This document shows, piece by piece, positions 8,801 through 19,000 of a stretch of DNA of 33,033 nt. The position numbers and the translations under genes are program-made. Numbering within the stretch: position 1 is the first letter of the stretch; every line of letters starts with the position of its first letter. Where the stretch lies: NCBI RefSeq assembly GCF_010692395.1, contig NZ_JAAHHS010000047.1:1-33033 (forward strand). Direction: 5' to 3'. The DNA comes from Moorena sp. SIO3H5. Its GTDB lineage: Bacteria; Cyanobacteriota; Cyanobacteriia; Cyanobacteriales; Coleofasciculaceae. A model generated the notes under the pieces. That model was not told where the DNA came from, ran no database searches, and was given only the letters and a program-made list of their open reading frames with translations.

Positions 8801-10578
8801 CCAGTAAGTTCGCTTTCTGCAGCGATAATCACTGCCACATTTTCCCCCTCACTTAGTCCTGCGTCTTTTAAGGCACGATCCGCTACCTTAAGCATTAGCG
8901 GTTGTTTAGGGTTGAGTGTGTCTGCTTCATTGGGCGGTATCTTAAACCGTAATGAGTCAATGTCAAAATCTTGAATGTAAGCGCCTATGGGTGCTTTACC
9001 GTCTGTAAAGCCATAATCCTTGAGCAATTGCTCTTCCTCGTCGATTCCCTTCCAGCGCTGGTTAGGAACGGGGATAAAATGCTGGGTTCCATCATAAATA
9101 CTGCGCTCAAAGCGATCCAAGCCATCACAGGAGCCAAAAAAGCTGTCCATGCCCACAATCGCTATCTTAGTAGCTGGCACCGGTGTAGAGGGTTCCGCTT
9201 CAACATCAGGGATTTCTTCGACCTGAGTGGATTGCTCAAGAATCAAATGAGCATTATTTCCGCCAAAACCAAAGGTATTAATGGCTGCCCGTTTAAGCGG
9301 TTTATTGCTCGGCCAGGGAGTTGCAGTTCGAACCACTTGGTCCGCTGCAATCACATTATTAGGAGAGCTGAGGGGATTCGTGATATTAATTGTCGGGGGT
9401 ATGACACCCTTAGACATACTCAAAATGACTTTAATGATGCTCGCCATACCAGAAGCAGTGACCAGATGACCCAGATTAGACTTCACAGAACCCACTAGCA
9501 TAGAAGCTTGATGCGGACCAAAGAAGGTATCAACAGAGCCAAGTTCAGTGGTATCACCAAGGGGAGTACCAGTAGCATGGCATTCTAAATAATCGATGCT
9601 CTTTGGACTAATCTTTGCCTCAGTATAGGCTCGTTCATAGGCTAACATTTGCCCTCGGGGGTTCGGACTCAGCAGGTGCTTTCCCCGACCATCATTAGAT
9701 AATCCATTACCACAGATTGTCCCATAAATTTGATCGCCATCTCGAATCGCATCACTGTATCGCTTGAGCACCACCATACCAATCCCATCCGCTGGGGTTA
9801 GACCTTGGGAAGATTGATCTAATGGTCGGCTGACATCATTTTCAGGGTAAGCGTGAATACCAGAAAATAGCATGCGAGCGAAAATTGGATCGCTATAACT
9901 AACCCCTCCCGCTAACATCAAATCAGCTTTGTGGGATAGTAGGTAATGACTTGCCAATTTCACCGCATACAGTGATGAAGAACAGGTAGAGTCTAGGGTA
10001 TAGTTAATATCGGATAGAGAAAAAGCTTGAGCGACTAAGGCTGATACCGCACCATAGCTCATCCCATTATACAGAGATAATTTGGCAGATTTCGGTAATT
10101 TTGCTAACTGGAAGTTTTCATTCTGCAAAAGCTCCCTAAGTGCAGCTTCAATGGTCTGCTCATAAATCGATATAAATAGTTGATTCGAGAGTTGAGTAAG
10201 GGTTGAGACATTACCAAAAATTACACCAGACTTTGACAGCACCCTGTCATTGCTCAAATAATTACTATGTTGCAGTGCTTGTTTGGTAACATACAGGCAC
10301 CCTTGGAAGAGAGGATCTAACCCTTCAAGGACTTCTGAAGGCAAATTGTATCCAGTGGCATCAAACGTAAAATCTCGGATATATCCTCCCCTTAAGGAGT
10401 AGGTTTTATCCGGTTGATTTTTTAATGGATTAAAAAAAATTTCCGGGTCAAGTCCTATGTCATCCTCACTTAATACTGAAGTTGAATCTTTTCCGTTAAT
10501 CAGATTATTCCAGAATTCTTCTGGAGTTTTGGCATCTGGAAAAAGGCAAGAAAATCCAATTATTGCTATTTTATTCAT
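5830..10578 (-). CDS. KS-CLF-AT secondary-lipid synthase subunit (PfaC/PfaB-like fusion)
   Basis: A 1582-residue multidomain protein. KS1 (about 1-455) has the full triad: Cys199 in DSTCSSS, His334 in CHATGTPLGD and His371 in NLGHL. KS2 (about 465-920) has Glu671 at the Cys position (GVGENST) and FGSG instead of HGTG, while keeping the second His (NIGHT); this is a chain-length-factor-like domain. An acyltransferase (about 1010-1390) has Ser1150 in GYSLGE and His1271 in LHCDAM. GYSxGE instead of GHSxGE is a PfaB-type trait as I recall it. The last 190 residues are poorly conserved and end in a helix (about 1543-1580: NHAAFLRNQ...LKQIGDIIQHQ) like helices in the large partner protein. PUFA synthases usually carry KS-CLF and AT on separate proteins. 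The gene follows the KR-DH gene by 194 bases. Iterative chain building with the ACPs of the large subunit is the likely role. Confidence 0.93.
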   Translation of the reverse strand: MNKIAIIGFSCLFPDAKTPEEFWNNLINGKDSTSVLSEDDIGLDPEIFFNPLKNQPDKTYSLRGGYIRDFTFDATGYNLPSEVLEGLDPLFQGCLYVTKQALQHSNYLSNDRVLSKSGVIFGNVSTLTQLSNQLFISIYEQTIEAALRELLQNENFQLAKLPKSAKLSLYNGMSYGAVSALVAQAFSLSDINYTLDSTCSSSLYAVKLASHYLLSHKADLMLAGGVSYSDPIFARMLFSGIHAYPENDVSRPLDQSSQGLTPADGIGMVVLKRYSDAIRDGDQIYGTICGNGLSNDGRGKHLLSPNPRGQMLAYERAYTEAKISPKSIDYLECHATGTPLGDTTELGSVDTFFGPHQASMLVGSVKSNLGHLVTASGMASIIKVILSMSKGVIPPTINITNPLSSPNNVIAADQVVRTATPWPSNKPLKRAAINTFGFGGNNAHLILEQSTQVEEIPDVEAEPSTPVPATKIAIVGMDSFFGSCDGLDRFERSIYDGTQHFIPVPNQRWKGIDEEEQLLKDYGFTDGKAPIGAYIQDFDIDSLRFKIPPNEADTLNPKQPLMLKVADRALKDAGLSEGENVAVIIAAESELTGHQLQERWHLSWQLKKSFVDTNESLVSEAIDTLEGIVKDSMHEQAKSSDYLGYLGAITASRISALWDFNGPSFTLGVGENSTFKALETAQLLLAAGEVDAVVVGAVDLAGGAENVLLRNQLAKVNTGVNTLSYDQNTNGWMVGEGAGAVVLKRLDTAKQDQDRIYAVIDAISLVQRRSTSDQVNTFPQPPLAETVIQACQQAHTEADITPGDIGYLEVFGSGVAQEDEAEIRGLTQAYQTPKPDLSCAIGSVKANIGHTYVASGIASLIKTALCVYHRYIPGTPQWTAPKMPEVWQGSPFYVASASRPWLLPPESTKRVAAINGMGLEGTYAHIVLSEEQSECDRKSSYLEQTPFYLFPIAADGQSELFEQLHNLEQTIENCVSLSTAARQTFTTFQKRSQATYTLAILGHNNDELKREIQRAIKGIPKAFDTGKDWQTPVGSYFTAQPLAKRGTVAFVYPGAFNSYIGLGQNIFRLFPKVYDEADQHITNLALLLREKLFYPRSLNALSRKQLEVLEQRLLDDSHSMLTSGICFVRILTIIMRDYFKVQPQSTFGYSLGELSMMIGQSVWTNYEEAIDGLSSSEIFRKRLSGPKNAVREYWGLPQGNDDQHKKIWSTYVLITPVAQVVEYLKHENRVYLTHINTPKEVVIAGDPQACRKLIDTLKCDAFRAPADDVLHCDAMASEYHELARLTSLPIGNQPETIFYSAADYKPITLESHAIGHAIAKGLCQPLDFTRLINQVYDNGAKIFVEIGAGSTCSRWIRENLKDKEHVTVSLNKRGSNDHTSIVKALAKLVSHQVSVDLSPLYTQEAENAGKRRSMVKTITLGGSRIKSSILSKTNQEIAETLSSNVLIHKTWEQPQTLPNFEPSESITSSNFQSTVINHENSDKCAFNYSLASTDKLDYVQPIKMPLDNKYSLNLPEKSNKLFLELDLSELHKNQYKNLSYNTSHITKNHAAFLRNQEESLKQIGDIIQHQVTFSKQLLDSES

Positions 10579-10637
10579 TTAAGAAATATAAAAAATAATT
10601 ACTTTAAAAATTAGTTTTATTGAAGAAATTAAATTAT

Positions 10638-10738
10638 ACCAAATCCGGTTTAAATAGGTTGATTATATAAATCATAAAATCAAAAATATGTAAAGATATT
10701 GATTATTTTGAATATAGTCTTATTAAACCGGATTTGGT
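10638..10738. mobile_element. 101-bp MITE-like element with 16-bp perfect terminal inverted repeats
   Basis: The ends ACCAAATCCGGTTTAA (10638-10653) and its exact reverse complement (10723-10738) enclose about 69 AT-rich bases with no coding capacity. This is the layout of a non-autonomous miniature transposon. No clear target duplication is visible. It lies between the KR-DH and KS-CLF-AT genes, 35 bases past the KR-DH stop, and in RNA would also form a hairpin. Confidence 0.65.
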
Positions 10739-10772
10739 CTTTATTGCTACTAGTTAACTATATAACTTTTTA

Positions 10773-12494
10773 CTATAGAGGAAAAATTGTTCCTTTCCAG
10801 CCAACCCAACGGGAGTACATTTTTCCTTCACGATTATGGGCTATGATATCAGCCTGAACTTTATTACTGATTTTAGATCGTAGTTCGGTAGATATATAAA
10901 ACGTTTCATCGGGTGGAATCATGGCAAATTGTTCAAACTTTTCCGATTGGGAAGGTAACAATTGCTCTTGATGAAAAGCATAAATTAAAATCCCATTAGA
11001 GTGTGTCTGAAGATCAGCAATATAGGGATTGAAAGTTTGAACTTTAAACTGTCCTTGTTGTCGATCACTAATAGATGGCCAAGCACATTCTGTAGTCACT
11101 TTTTCAGGAGTCAGATTCAATATCTTGTTCACTCCCCAAAAGGAAGGACCATGAAATAACGTGTATTTTCCAGTTTGATATAATGGGTATTCAACCTGTT
11201 CAGCAATTCTCGGATCTTCTTCAATGTTAACGTCCTCATAAGTGGGAGCACTAGGAATTTCTCTGACTAGCTTAATAGTAGCCCGATAATGCTCATGATA
11301 AGGAATTTTACTTTGTGCTTTTTTAGTCCAGATCTTTCCTTCAAATTCTATTGAATCGTCGTTCTTAGCAATTTCTTTGAGATCTAGAACATATTCGCTT
11401 GCGAGATTATCATTGAAAATAATCCCTTTCAAGACCTTGAAATTTGTGTAACTGAAGAATTTGTAACCCGGATACAGTTGTTCACAGGCATTAATAATCC
11501 ATCCTACGCAACAAGTAGCTGGCAATACTGGATAACCCCCAATCACGTGATCTTGTAAAAAGGGATTAGCCTCCAGTGTCAACTTGCGGCGAATACGATA
11601 GGTTTGTAACTCAGGGTTTAACTCCCGGAATACCGGTTCCATTGGAGTGCCAATCACTACTTGCGCCGTTTCCTGATTAGCAGTATCCAGTTCCTTAACT
11701 AGCATGTTTGTCCCCACTGGGATCGGAATAATTTCAACGTTGCGCTTAGCAAACGCCTTCTTTAGTTCCGAAGTGACCATACCACTGTCCCAAGGTCCCC
11801 AATTGATGGCAACCACATGGCAGGAGGGATGGTGTTGCTTGACCAGATGAGCTGATTTGTTTAGAATTTCATTTGCGATCGCATAGTCCGACTGACCGAT
11901 ATTTCCGTAAAAACCAGCTACAGAAGAAAATAGAACTAAATAATCCAGTTGACCTGGGCTGAAGCAACTCAGCAGATTTTCCAAACCCTTTACTTTGGTA
12001 GCATAAACGGTCTCAAAATCTTGTTCCGATTTCTTTTCAATTAATTTATCCGCTAAAACCCCTGCTCCGTGGATAATACCGGTAATGGGACCCATGCGCT
12101 CAACGACAGTTGCCACCTTTTGCTGTAAGGCTAGAGCATCGGTTACATCAACATCAATATAGTCTGCCTGAGCGCCTGCCTGTTCAATTGCCAAGAGAGT
12201 TTTGTGAATTTCTCGACTCGAAACAATTGTCTTAAATATCCGTTGTACTTCCATCGGGGTAGGCTTCTTACCTTCGGCAAGGATATTTTCCATAATCCGT
12301 TTTTTCAATTCAGATTCATGAAAACAATCCTTTGCCCAAGCTGGTTCATCTGTCATGATTGATGAACGACCCAGTAGGATAAATTTGCATGGTTGCTGCT
12401 GTGCTATCCGAATCACGCACTCAGCGGTAATCCCTTTTGCTCCGCCACTGACAAGAAACACTGATGATTGACTGATTTGAGCTGTTTCGATCAT
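10773..12494 (-). CDS. Ketoreductase catalytic half fused to PKS dehydratase
   Basis: From ATG at 12494 (a TTG at 12506 is the alternative) the protein has 573 residues. The N-terminus starts almost at once with the NADPH-binding motif FLVSGGAKGIT (residues 13-23), followed by Ser191 and Tyr204 of the SDR active site (FSSVAGFYG and QSDYAIAN). The structural N-terminal half that normally precedes the catalytic KR domain is missing here and is found at the C-terminus of the upstream giant synthase, so the KR is split over two proteins. From about 300 a double-hotdog dehydratase begins with His316 in DHVIGGYPVLP (HxxxGxxxxP); the distal motif appears as ADLQTH near residue 515, with His where Gln is usual. 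It would reduce and dehydrate the beta-keto chain. The domains are clear; partner docking is inferred. Confidence 0.9.
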   Translation of the reverse strand: MIETAQISQSSVFLVSGGAKGITAECVIRIAQQQPCKFILLGRSSIMTDEPAWAKDCFHESELKKRIMENILAEGKKPTPMEVQRIFKTIVSSREIHKTLLAIEQAGAQADYIDVDVTDALALQQKVATVVERMGPITGIIHGAGVLADKLIEKKSEQDFETVYATKVKGLENLLSCFSPGQLDYLVLFSSVAGFYGNIGQSDYAIANEILNKSAHLVKQHHPSCHVVAINWGPWDSGMVTSELKKAFAKRNVEIIPIPVGTNMLVKELDTANQETAQVVIGTPMEPVFRELNPELQTYRIRRKLTLEANPFLQDHVIGGYPVLPATCCVGWIINACEQLYPGYKFFSYTNFKVLKGIIFNDNLASEYVLDLKEIAKNDDSIEFEGKIWTKKAQSKIPYHEHYRATIKLVREIPSAPTYEDVNIEEDPRIAEQVEYPLYQTGKYTLFHGPSFWGVNKILNLTPEKVTTECAWPSISDRQQGQFKVQTFNPYIADLQTHSNGILIYAFHQEQLLPSQSEKFEQFAMIPPDETFYISTELRSKISNKVQADIIAHNREGKMYSRWVGWKGTIFPL

Positions 12495-13096
12495 AAAATT
12501 TTCCAATAATTTTATATTTAATTGATAAATAGTTACTCTTATTTAACTTTTATTGTCAGGGGGACTATAATTTGTGGCACTTCGTTAGGGGTCAAGCTAC
12601 ATTTGGTAAGCAAGCATCCATAAGACACGATAGGACAGTATTAGCAAATCATCCTATCGTATTATTACTATTTGTTAACCGAAAAACAGGAAACTTTCAA
12701 TTATTTTTTGTCGTTTTTTAAAGAATAAAATATCACTTAAATAACTCACGGGCTATATTGGCTGCTTTAAAGCTTATTCATTCTATTTAACAAAGCCTAA
12801 TATAGCGTTTATCCTAGCTATGAGGTACACATTATTTTTTCCCTCTTCCTTCTTTCCTATTGCCTATTGCCTATTGCCTATTTCCTATTTCCTGCTCCCT
12901 GCTCCCTGCTCCCTGCTCCCTGCTCCCTGCTCCCTGCTCCCTAAAACCCAGAGATTTGTACCTCACAAGTCGTAGAATTGCTATGTGCAAACCGCCATAA
13001 CATCTTCAACGTTTTGGTTGATTGTTCAAGTTTGGTAAGATGCACCCTAATTTTTGCCACTAGTCAAACTCAGCAGTCAGTACTCAAACACTATAT
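12495..13096. other. Intergenic gap inside the split ketoreductase
   Basis: About 600 bases separate the C-terminus of the giant synthase from the KR-DH gene on the same strand. It holds a double heptamer array (12856-12940) and otherwise AT-rich sequence. I find no coding frame that continues the KR on either side and no obvious remnant of a transposase. Confidence 0.6.
12856..12940. repeat. Compound heptamer array: CCTATTG/CCTATTT x5 plus CTGCTCC x7
   Basis: Three CCTATTG units and two CCTATTT units (12856-12890) pass directly into seven CTGCTCC units (12892-12940), followed by CTAAAACCC. The second part matches the array at 5461-5509 in unit, copy number and the trailing CTAAAA. Confidence 0.9.
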
Positions 13097-16000
13097 TCAG
13101 ATAGATTGTTCAGTACTCAGGGTTACTCGCCCCTGTGAACTATATCCAACTTCGGCAATATAACGGTTGGGATCATGAAGTTCAGCCATGATGTACTCAG
13201 TCGACTCCTCAGCATTTAGGTCAGGACTTAGGTCAATGCCCCGGCAAAATACCGATTCCCATTCAAGGTTGAGGGTTTTAGTCAATCCAAATAGACCTGC
13301 ACCAATTGCACCAAAGTTCACGTTTTGTGCTAAACCAAACGCTCCATCAAGACGAGCAACAGTCATGAAACAACTCCGTCCGTGACGTGCCGCTTCATTC
13401 AGTGATGGTTTGAGATGTTTGGCAATCAAAAAAACCTGCTTAAGAAGAGCTTTTTCTAGCTCAAGAAAGCCAATCCCATGATTGGGCTGGATCTGAATCC
13501 CAGGATTGAGATGAATGAATGCACCAACGGAACCATACTTAGCAGTAATTTCTGCCAATTGTTGTTTCAAATGCTCTTCACTCAAATCGTTCAACACAAT
13601 ACGACTAACTGCTTTGGGTAAAGATGCTTGTTCTGCAATTAGGGATTGGGGAAAACTTAAGACCACCACTTTCCAGTCACGCTCTGTTAGGGATTGAGCC
13701 AGTTTCGATGTAGTTAATGAACCATCATCGGTTAACAAAACAATATGTTTGTCAGGTAAAGTGAAATCCAAACTATCTGGATCAGGCAGAGCTTTAAGTT
13801 TTACCAAACAGCGTGGAATCTTATGATCTAGGTCAAGTTGCTCATTAAAAGGCTGGTTCTGGAACTCTTTTTTTTCAGTCGGAACTGTCTGCTGTTGAAG
13901 ATACTCAACAATTTGACCAAGAGTGCGCAGTTCTCCAAGTTGCTCTGGATTAGCTTCAGGCAAATCAGGGCTCATCTCCTGTAGAGCGCCTAGGATTTCC
14001 ACCCGTTTGATCGAGTCAATCCCTAAATCCGCTTCCATGTCCATATCCAGCTCTAACATTTCTGCTGGATAGCCGGTTTTCTCGCTAACCACATCTAGCA
14101 AAGTTTGACTGATGGCCTCAACATCTATAGCTATTAATGGTGTTGAAGTTTCTACGGCTGGATTTTCTACAACTGGTTTAACATCATTACTCTCTACTGA
14201 CTCAGATTCGATTGACTCAGATTCGATTGACTCAGATTCGATTGTTTCTATCTCAGCTGAGGTGTTAGGTGTTATTTCAGGTTCGACAGGGAGTACCTTG
14301 GAAGCCTGCGACTGTAAGTACTCCACGATTTGACCAAGAGTGCGCAGTTCTCCAAGTTGCTCTGGATTAGCTTCAGGCAAATCAGGGCTCATCTCCTGTA
14401 GAGCGCCTAGGATTTCCACCCGTTTGATCGAGTCAATCCCTAAATCCGCTTCCATGTCCATATCCAGCTCTAACATTTCCGCTGGATAGCCGGTTTTCTC
14501 GCTAACCACATCTAGCAAAGTTTGAGCGATGGCCTCAACATCTATAGTTGAAGTTTCTACGGCTGGATTTTCTACAACTGGTTTAACATCATTACTCTCT
14601 ACTGACTCAGATTTGATTGTTTCTATCTCAGCTGAGCTGTTGGTTGTTGGTTCAGGTTCGACAGGGATAACCTTGGAGCTGTTAGTTGTTATTTCAGGTT
14701 CGACAGGGAGTACCTTGGAAGCATGGGACTGTAGATACTCCACGATTTGACCAAGGGTACGCAGTTCTCCAAGTTGCTCTGGATTAGCTTCAGGCCAATC
14801 AGGATTCAGCTCCTGCAAAGCACCTAGAATTTCGACCCGTTTGATGGAGTCAATCCCTAAATCCGCTTCCATGTCCATATCCAGCTCTAACATTTCCGCT
14901 GGATAGCCGGTTTTCTCGCTAACCACATCTAACAGAGTTTGGCTAATCTCATTAATATCCGTGGCTGCTGATGGTGAAGATGCGACTTTTGCTGTTGGCT
15001 CAAGCTTGACTTCAGGTTCTAAACTGTCCTCAACGGGTTTTGAGACATTGCTTAAAGCTGGCTCTGGCTCTGGTTTCGACTCCTTGACCACAGTAGCAGC
15101 AGGAACAGTTATAGATGCACTTGTGTTACTAGAGCTATCAGAGAGATTCGGTTTAACTGTTTCCTCTTGCTTTACAACTTGCCCATTGTCAGAGGTTTGG
15201 CTATCCTGCTGCTCTACTAACTTATTTGTTTCTTTGGTCTCTGTAGTCAGTTTAGTAGTGGATGGCAAATTATTGAGACTATCCTGAACACTAGTAACCG
15301 ATGTTGTCACCGTTGTAGAAGTAGCTTGTGTGGTTAACTCCTTCCCAAGCAATTGATTACCATTACCAGCTTCTAGCCCTGGTTGATCAACAACCTCACC
15401 TTTGAGAACCTCTTGATACTGCTGTTTTACCAGTTGGAAAAAGTTCTTGGTATACTCTAGCTGATGGTTTAAATATTGCTCATGGACGTTGAGAGTCTGA
15501 CCTTGATGCTGGTGAAACTGCATCATAGTGCGCTCTAAGCTCTTTATCACAACTTGCTTCGTTTGCGCTTGTTGATCAGTTCCGTTGCTGTTCCCAAACA
15601 AGGAATGCTGCTGCTGCATCAGTTGGAAAAAGGTTTTGGCATATTCCAGCTGATTGTTCAGATATTGTCCGTGAACATGTAACGTTTCACCTTGATGCTG
15701 ACTAAACAACTTCAAGCTATGCTCTAAGCTCTCTAAAATACGTTGGGAATTTAGAGATAGGGTTGGTGTTGAGGGCATGTTCGATTCAAGAGCGGGTTGA
15801 GTAAGAGCTAGTGCTGGTTTGGTATCAGACTTGTGATTGGTGCTACTTCCAGAGGAGGTCATAAGATGCCCATTTGATTTCTGGGTAAGTTCAGTGGGAT
15901 TTGATGTTGGTTTGGTCTGAGAAGTCTCCATGGGACGTAACCGAGATGTGGGCTGGATGAATGGGGAGAGTGCAATCCTGTTTCCTGGCTTCTGGGCGAT

Positions 16001-19000
16001 CGCCCCCTTGCCATTGTTCTGGCTAGACCGATTTCCATTACTCACCGATGGTGTCGGAGTCACAAGCTTAGTTGAAGAACTCCCCTGATAATTGGCCTTT
16101 GGGGTGTGACCATTGCTCTGGCTAGACCCATTTCCATTACTCACCGATGGTGTCGGAGTCACAAGCTGTTGAGTCACAAGCTTAGTTGAAGAACTCCCCG
16201 GATAATTGGCCTTAGCTGTGTGACCATTGCTCTGGCTAGACCCATTTCCATTACTCAAGGATTGTTTCGATGGAGTGACAAGCTTAGTTGAAGAACTCCC
16301 TTGATAATTGGCCTTTGGGGTGTGACCATTGCTCTGGCTAGACCCATTTCCATTACTCAAGGATTGTTTCGATGGAGTGACAAGCTTAGTTGAAGAACTC
16401 CCCGGATAATTGGACTTTGGGGTGTGACCATTGCTCTGGCTAGACCCATTTCCATTACTCAAGGATTGTTTCGATTGAGTCACAAGCTTAGGGGTGACAA
16501 GCTTAGGGGTGACAAGCTTAGTTGAAGAACTCCCCGCATAATTGGCCTTTCCTGTGTGACCATTGCTCTGGCTAGACCCATTTCCATTACTCACCGATGG
16601 TTTCGATTGAGTGACAAGCTTAGGGGTGACAAGCTTAGTTGAAGAACTCCCTTGATAATTGGGCTTAGCGGTGTGACCATTGCTCTGGCTAGATCCATTT
16701 CCATTGCTGAGCATTTGTGTCTGTTGAGTTTCCTCTGTAGACCCATGACTTGCCCCATTATCCTGACCAAGAGATGTCACTTGATGTCCATCCTGCAAAG
16801 CCTGTTCAAAAGCCTTTTTCGTCTTTTCTGACACATAATTAGCGCAATTTAACCGGTACTTGAGCACTTTTTTCTTGTCAGTCTTGGGTGCTGGAGGCTC
16901 AATTTGGTAGGGGTCGAGGCTTTTTAAGGGCAAACCAGCCACGCGCAACTGCATAACCGCTTGACGCAATTGGCGATCGCTATCCTGTTGACGACTCGCA
17001 TTTAAGGCTACGGCGACATGGGGTTTATCACCAAGGATATCGTTTACTAAGTGGGTCAGGATGCTCCGAGGTCCAAACTCAACAAAGCAATACCCCCCTG
17101 CATTGTAGATAGTTTCGATTTCCTGCTTGAACAGTACTGACTTGCTTGAATGTACTCCCAAAATGTTTTTAATGTCTTGGGGTTCAGTGGGATAACGCTC
17201 CCCAGTCACATTGGTATAAACAGGAATTTTTGCTTTTTTGAACGTAACTGCTTCAGTGGCTTGAGCAAAAGCTTTTTGGGCATGTCCAATCAGAGGAGTA
17301 TGGAAGGCAGCGGAAACTGGCAGCAAAGTAGCAGAATACCCTTTTTCAGTAAATACTTGCTGTACCTTCGCAATTTCTGCTGTTGAACCGGCTAAGACCA
17401 CTTGGCAATTGGAATTGAAATTGGCAATGGTAACTTGAGGAAAACTATCAATAACCTCTTTGACTCGATTAACCTCTTCGTTCACCGCCAACATGGCTCC
17501 CGGATCAAAATTTGGATCATCTGGGGTTGCCATGGCCTGGCCTCTAGCTTTAACTAGGAAAAAGTAATCCTGATCACTCAAAACTTCAGCAGCCCAGAGA
17601 GCAGTGAGTTCTCCAAAGCTGTGTCCAGCAATAAAATCAGGCTTAAATCCTGCTTGTTGCAGAATCTTATAAAGACCAACACTTAAGGCTCCGATGGCTG
17701 GCTGAGAATAATTTGTACGTTGCAGTGCTTCAGCCTGGATATGCCGTTGAGCTGTATCAAACACAGGGGCAGGAAAAACCGTTTCTGAAACGGGCTTCAA
17801 ACTATCCTTGAGGAACAGACTATCGATATAACCATAGGTCTGGCGCAAACAAGGGAAATTCATCACTAGTTCCCGCCCCATTTCTAGATACTGGGAACCT
17901 TGCCCTGAAAATAGGGCAACGACTTTTCCTTTCAGCTCTATGGCACTTTGACGATAGTAGATCCCTTGGGGATGATTCCACGATGGTGCTTGTGGTTTCT
18001 TTTTTAGCCAGTTAATAGTGGTTTGTAAGCATCTGCAAGCTTGTATTACAGAATCCGCTACAAACCCCACTCTGGCTTCAGTGACCGGAATTTCTTCGAC
18101 TTTACAGCTATCAATTAGTTTCTGGTAGTGCTGCTCTCCAGTTTTAAATTGCAACTTTTGTAAAGTATCTTCACAACGAGCTAACAATTGCTCCGGTGTT
18201 GGCGCAGAAAGGAGAATGGACTCGGAAGTGTGGTGTAAACGATAAGCATGATTGTGTTCGGGTTCATATTCTTCCAGAACAACATGATAATTGGTGCCAC
18301 CAAAACCAAAGGAACTCACACCAGCACGCCTTGGCCCATCTCCTTCAGCGCGAATCCAGGGTCGGGTTTCAGTATTCAAATAAAATGGTGAATTATCAAT
18401 ATCCAGTGCTGGGTTGGGGTTGGTGATGTTAATCGTAGGTGGTAAGATTTTTTGGTGTAGAGCCAAAGCAGTTTTGATTAGACTGGCTGCACCAGCCGCA
18501 GCTTTAGTATGCCCAATCTGGGATTTAACACTACCGAGAGCAACATACTGCTTTTTGGGGTTGTTTTCACTAAAAACGTCTTTTAGAGCCTGGAATTCAC
18601 TGGGATCCCCAGCCCTAGTGCCCGTACCATGTGCTTCAATCAGGCTGATACTGGTAGGAGAAAAACCTGCATCTTCGTAAGCCCGCTTCAACGCTTTCGC
18701 TTGTCCTTCTGGGCGAGGAGCGTAAATGCTTTTATATCGACCATCACTGGAGGTGCCAATACCTTTGATCACAGCATAAATTCTGTCATTATCTCGCTTA
18801 GCGTCCTCCAGACGTTTGAGTACCAGGATTCCGATGCCTTCACCCAGCATCATCCCATCCGACTCAGCATCGAAAGGCTTAATAGTCTGGTTTGGGGAGA
18901 GGGCAGGGGTTTTGCTGAAACACATATAGACCGCAAGGGAGTTATCGGTGTCAACTCCTCCAGTGAGCATCATGTCAGCGCGATGCTCACTCAGCTCACT

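Noticed and set aside
8971..9498. Plus-strand 175-codon open frame
   Set aside because: It lies fully opposite the KS1/KS2 coding sequence of the KS-CLF-AT gene, whose catalytic motifs are intact on the minus strand.
10638..10738. Rho-independent terminator after the KR-DH gene
   Set aside because: The inverted repeats are separated by about 69 bases and there is no adjacent U-run; a MITE-like element fits better.
14112..15287. Several plus-strand open frames (73-108 codons) opposite the ACP region
   Set aside because: They are antisense shadows of the repeated ACP and linker sequence; their Ser/Thr/Gly-rich content mirrors the real minus-strand codons.
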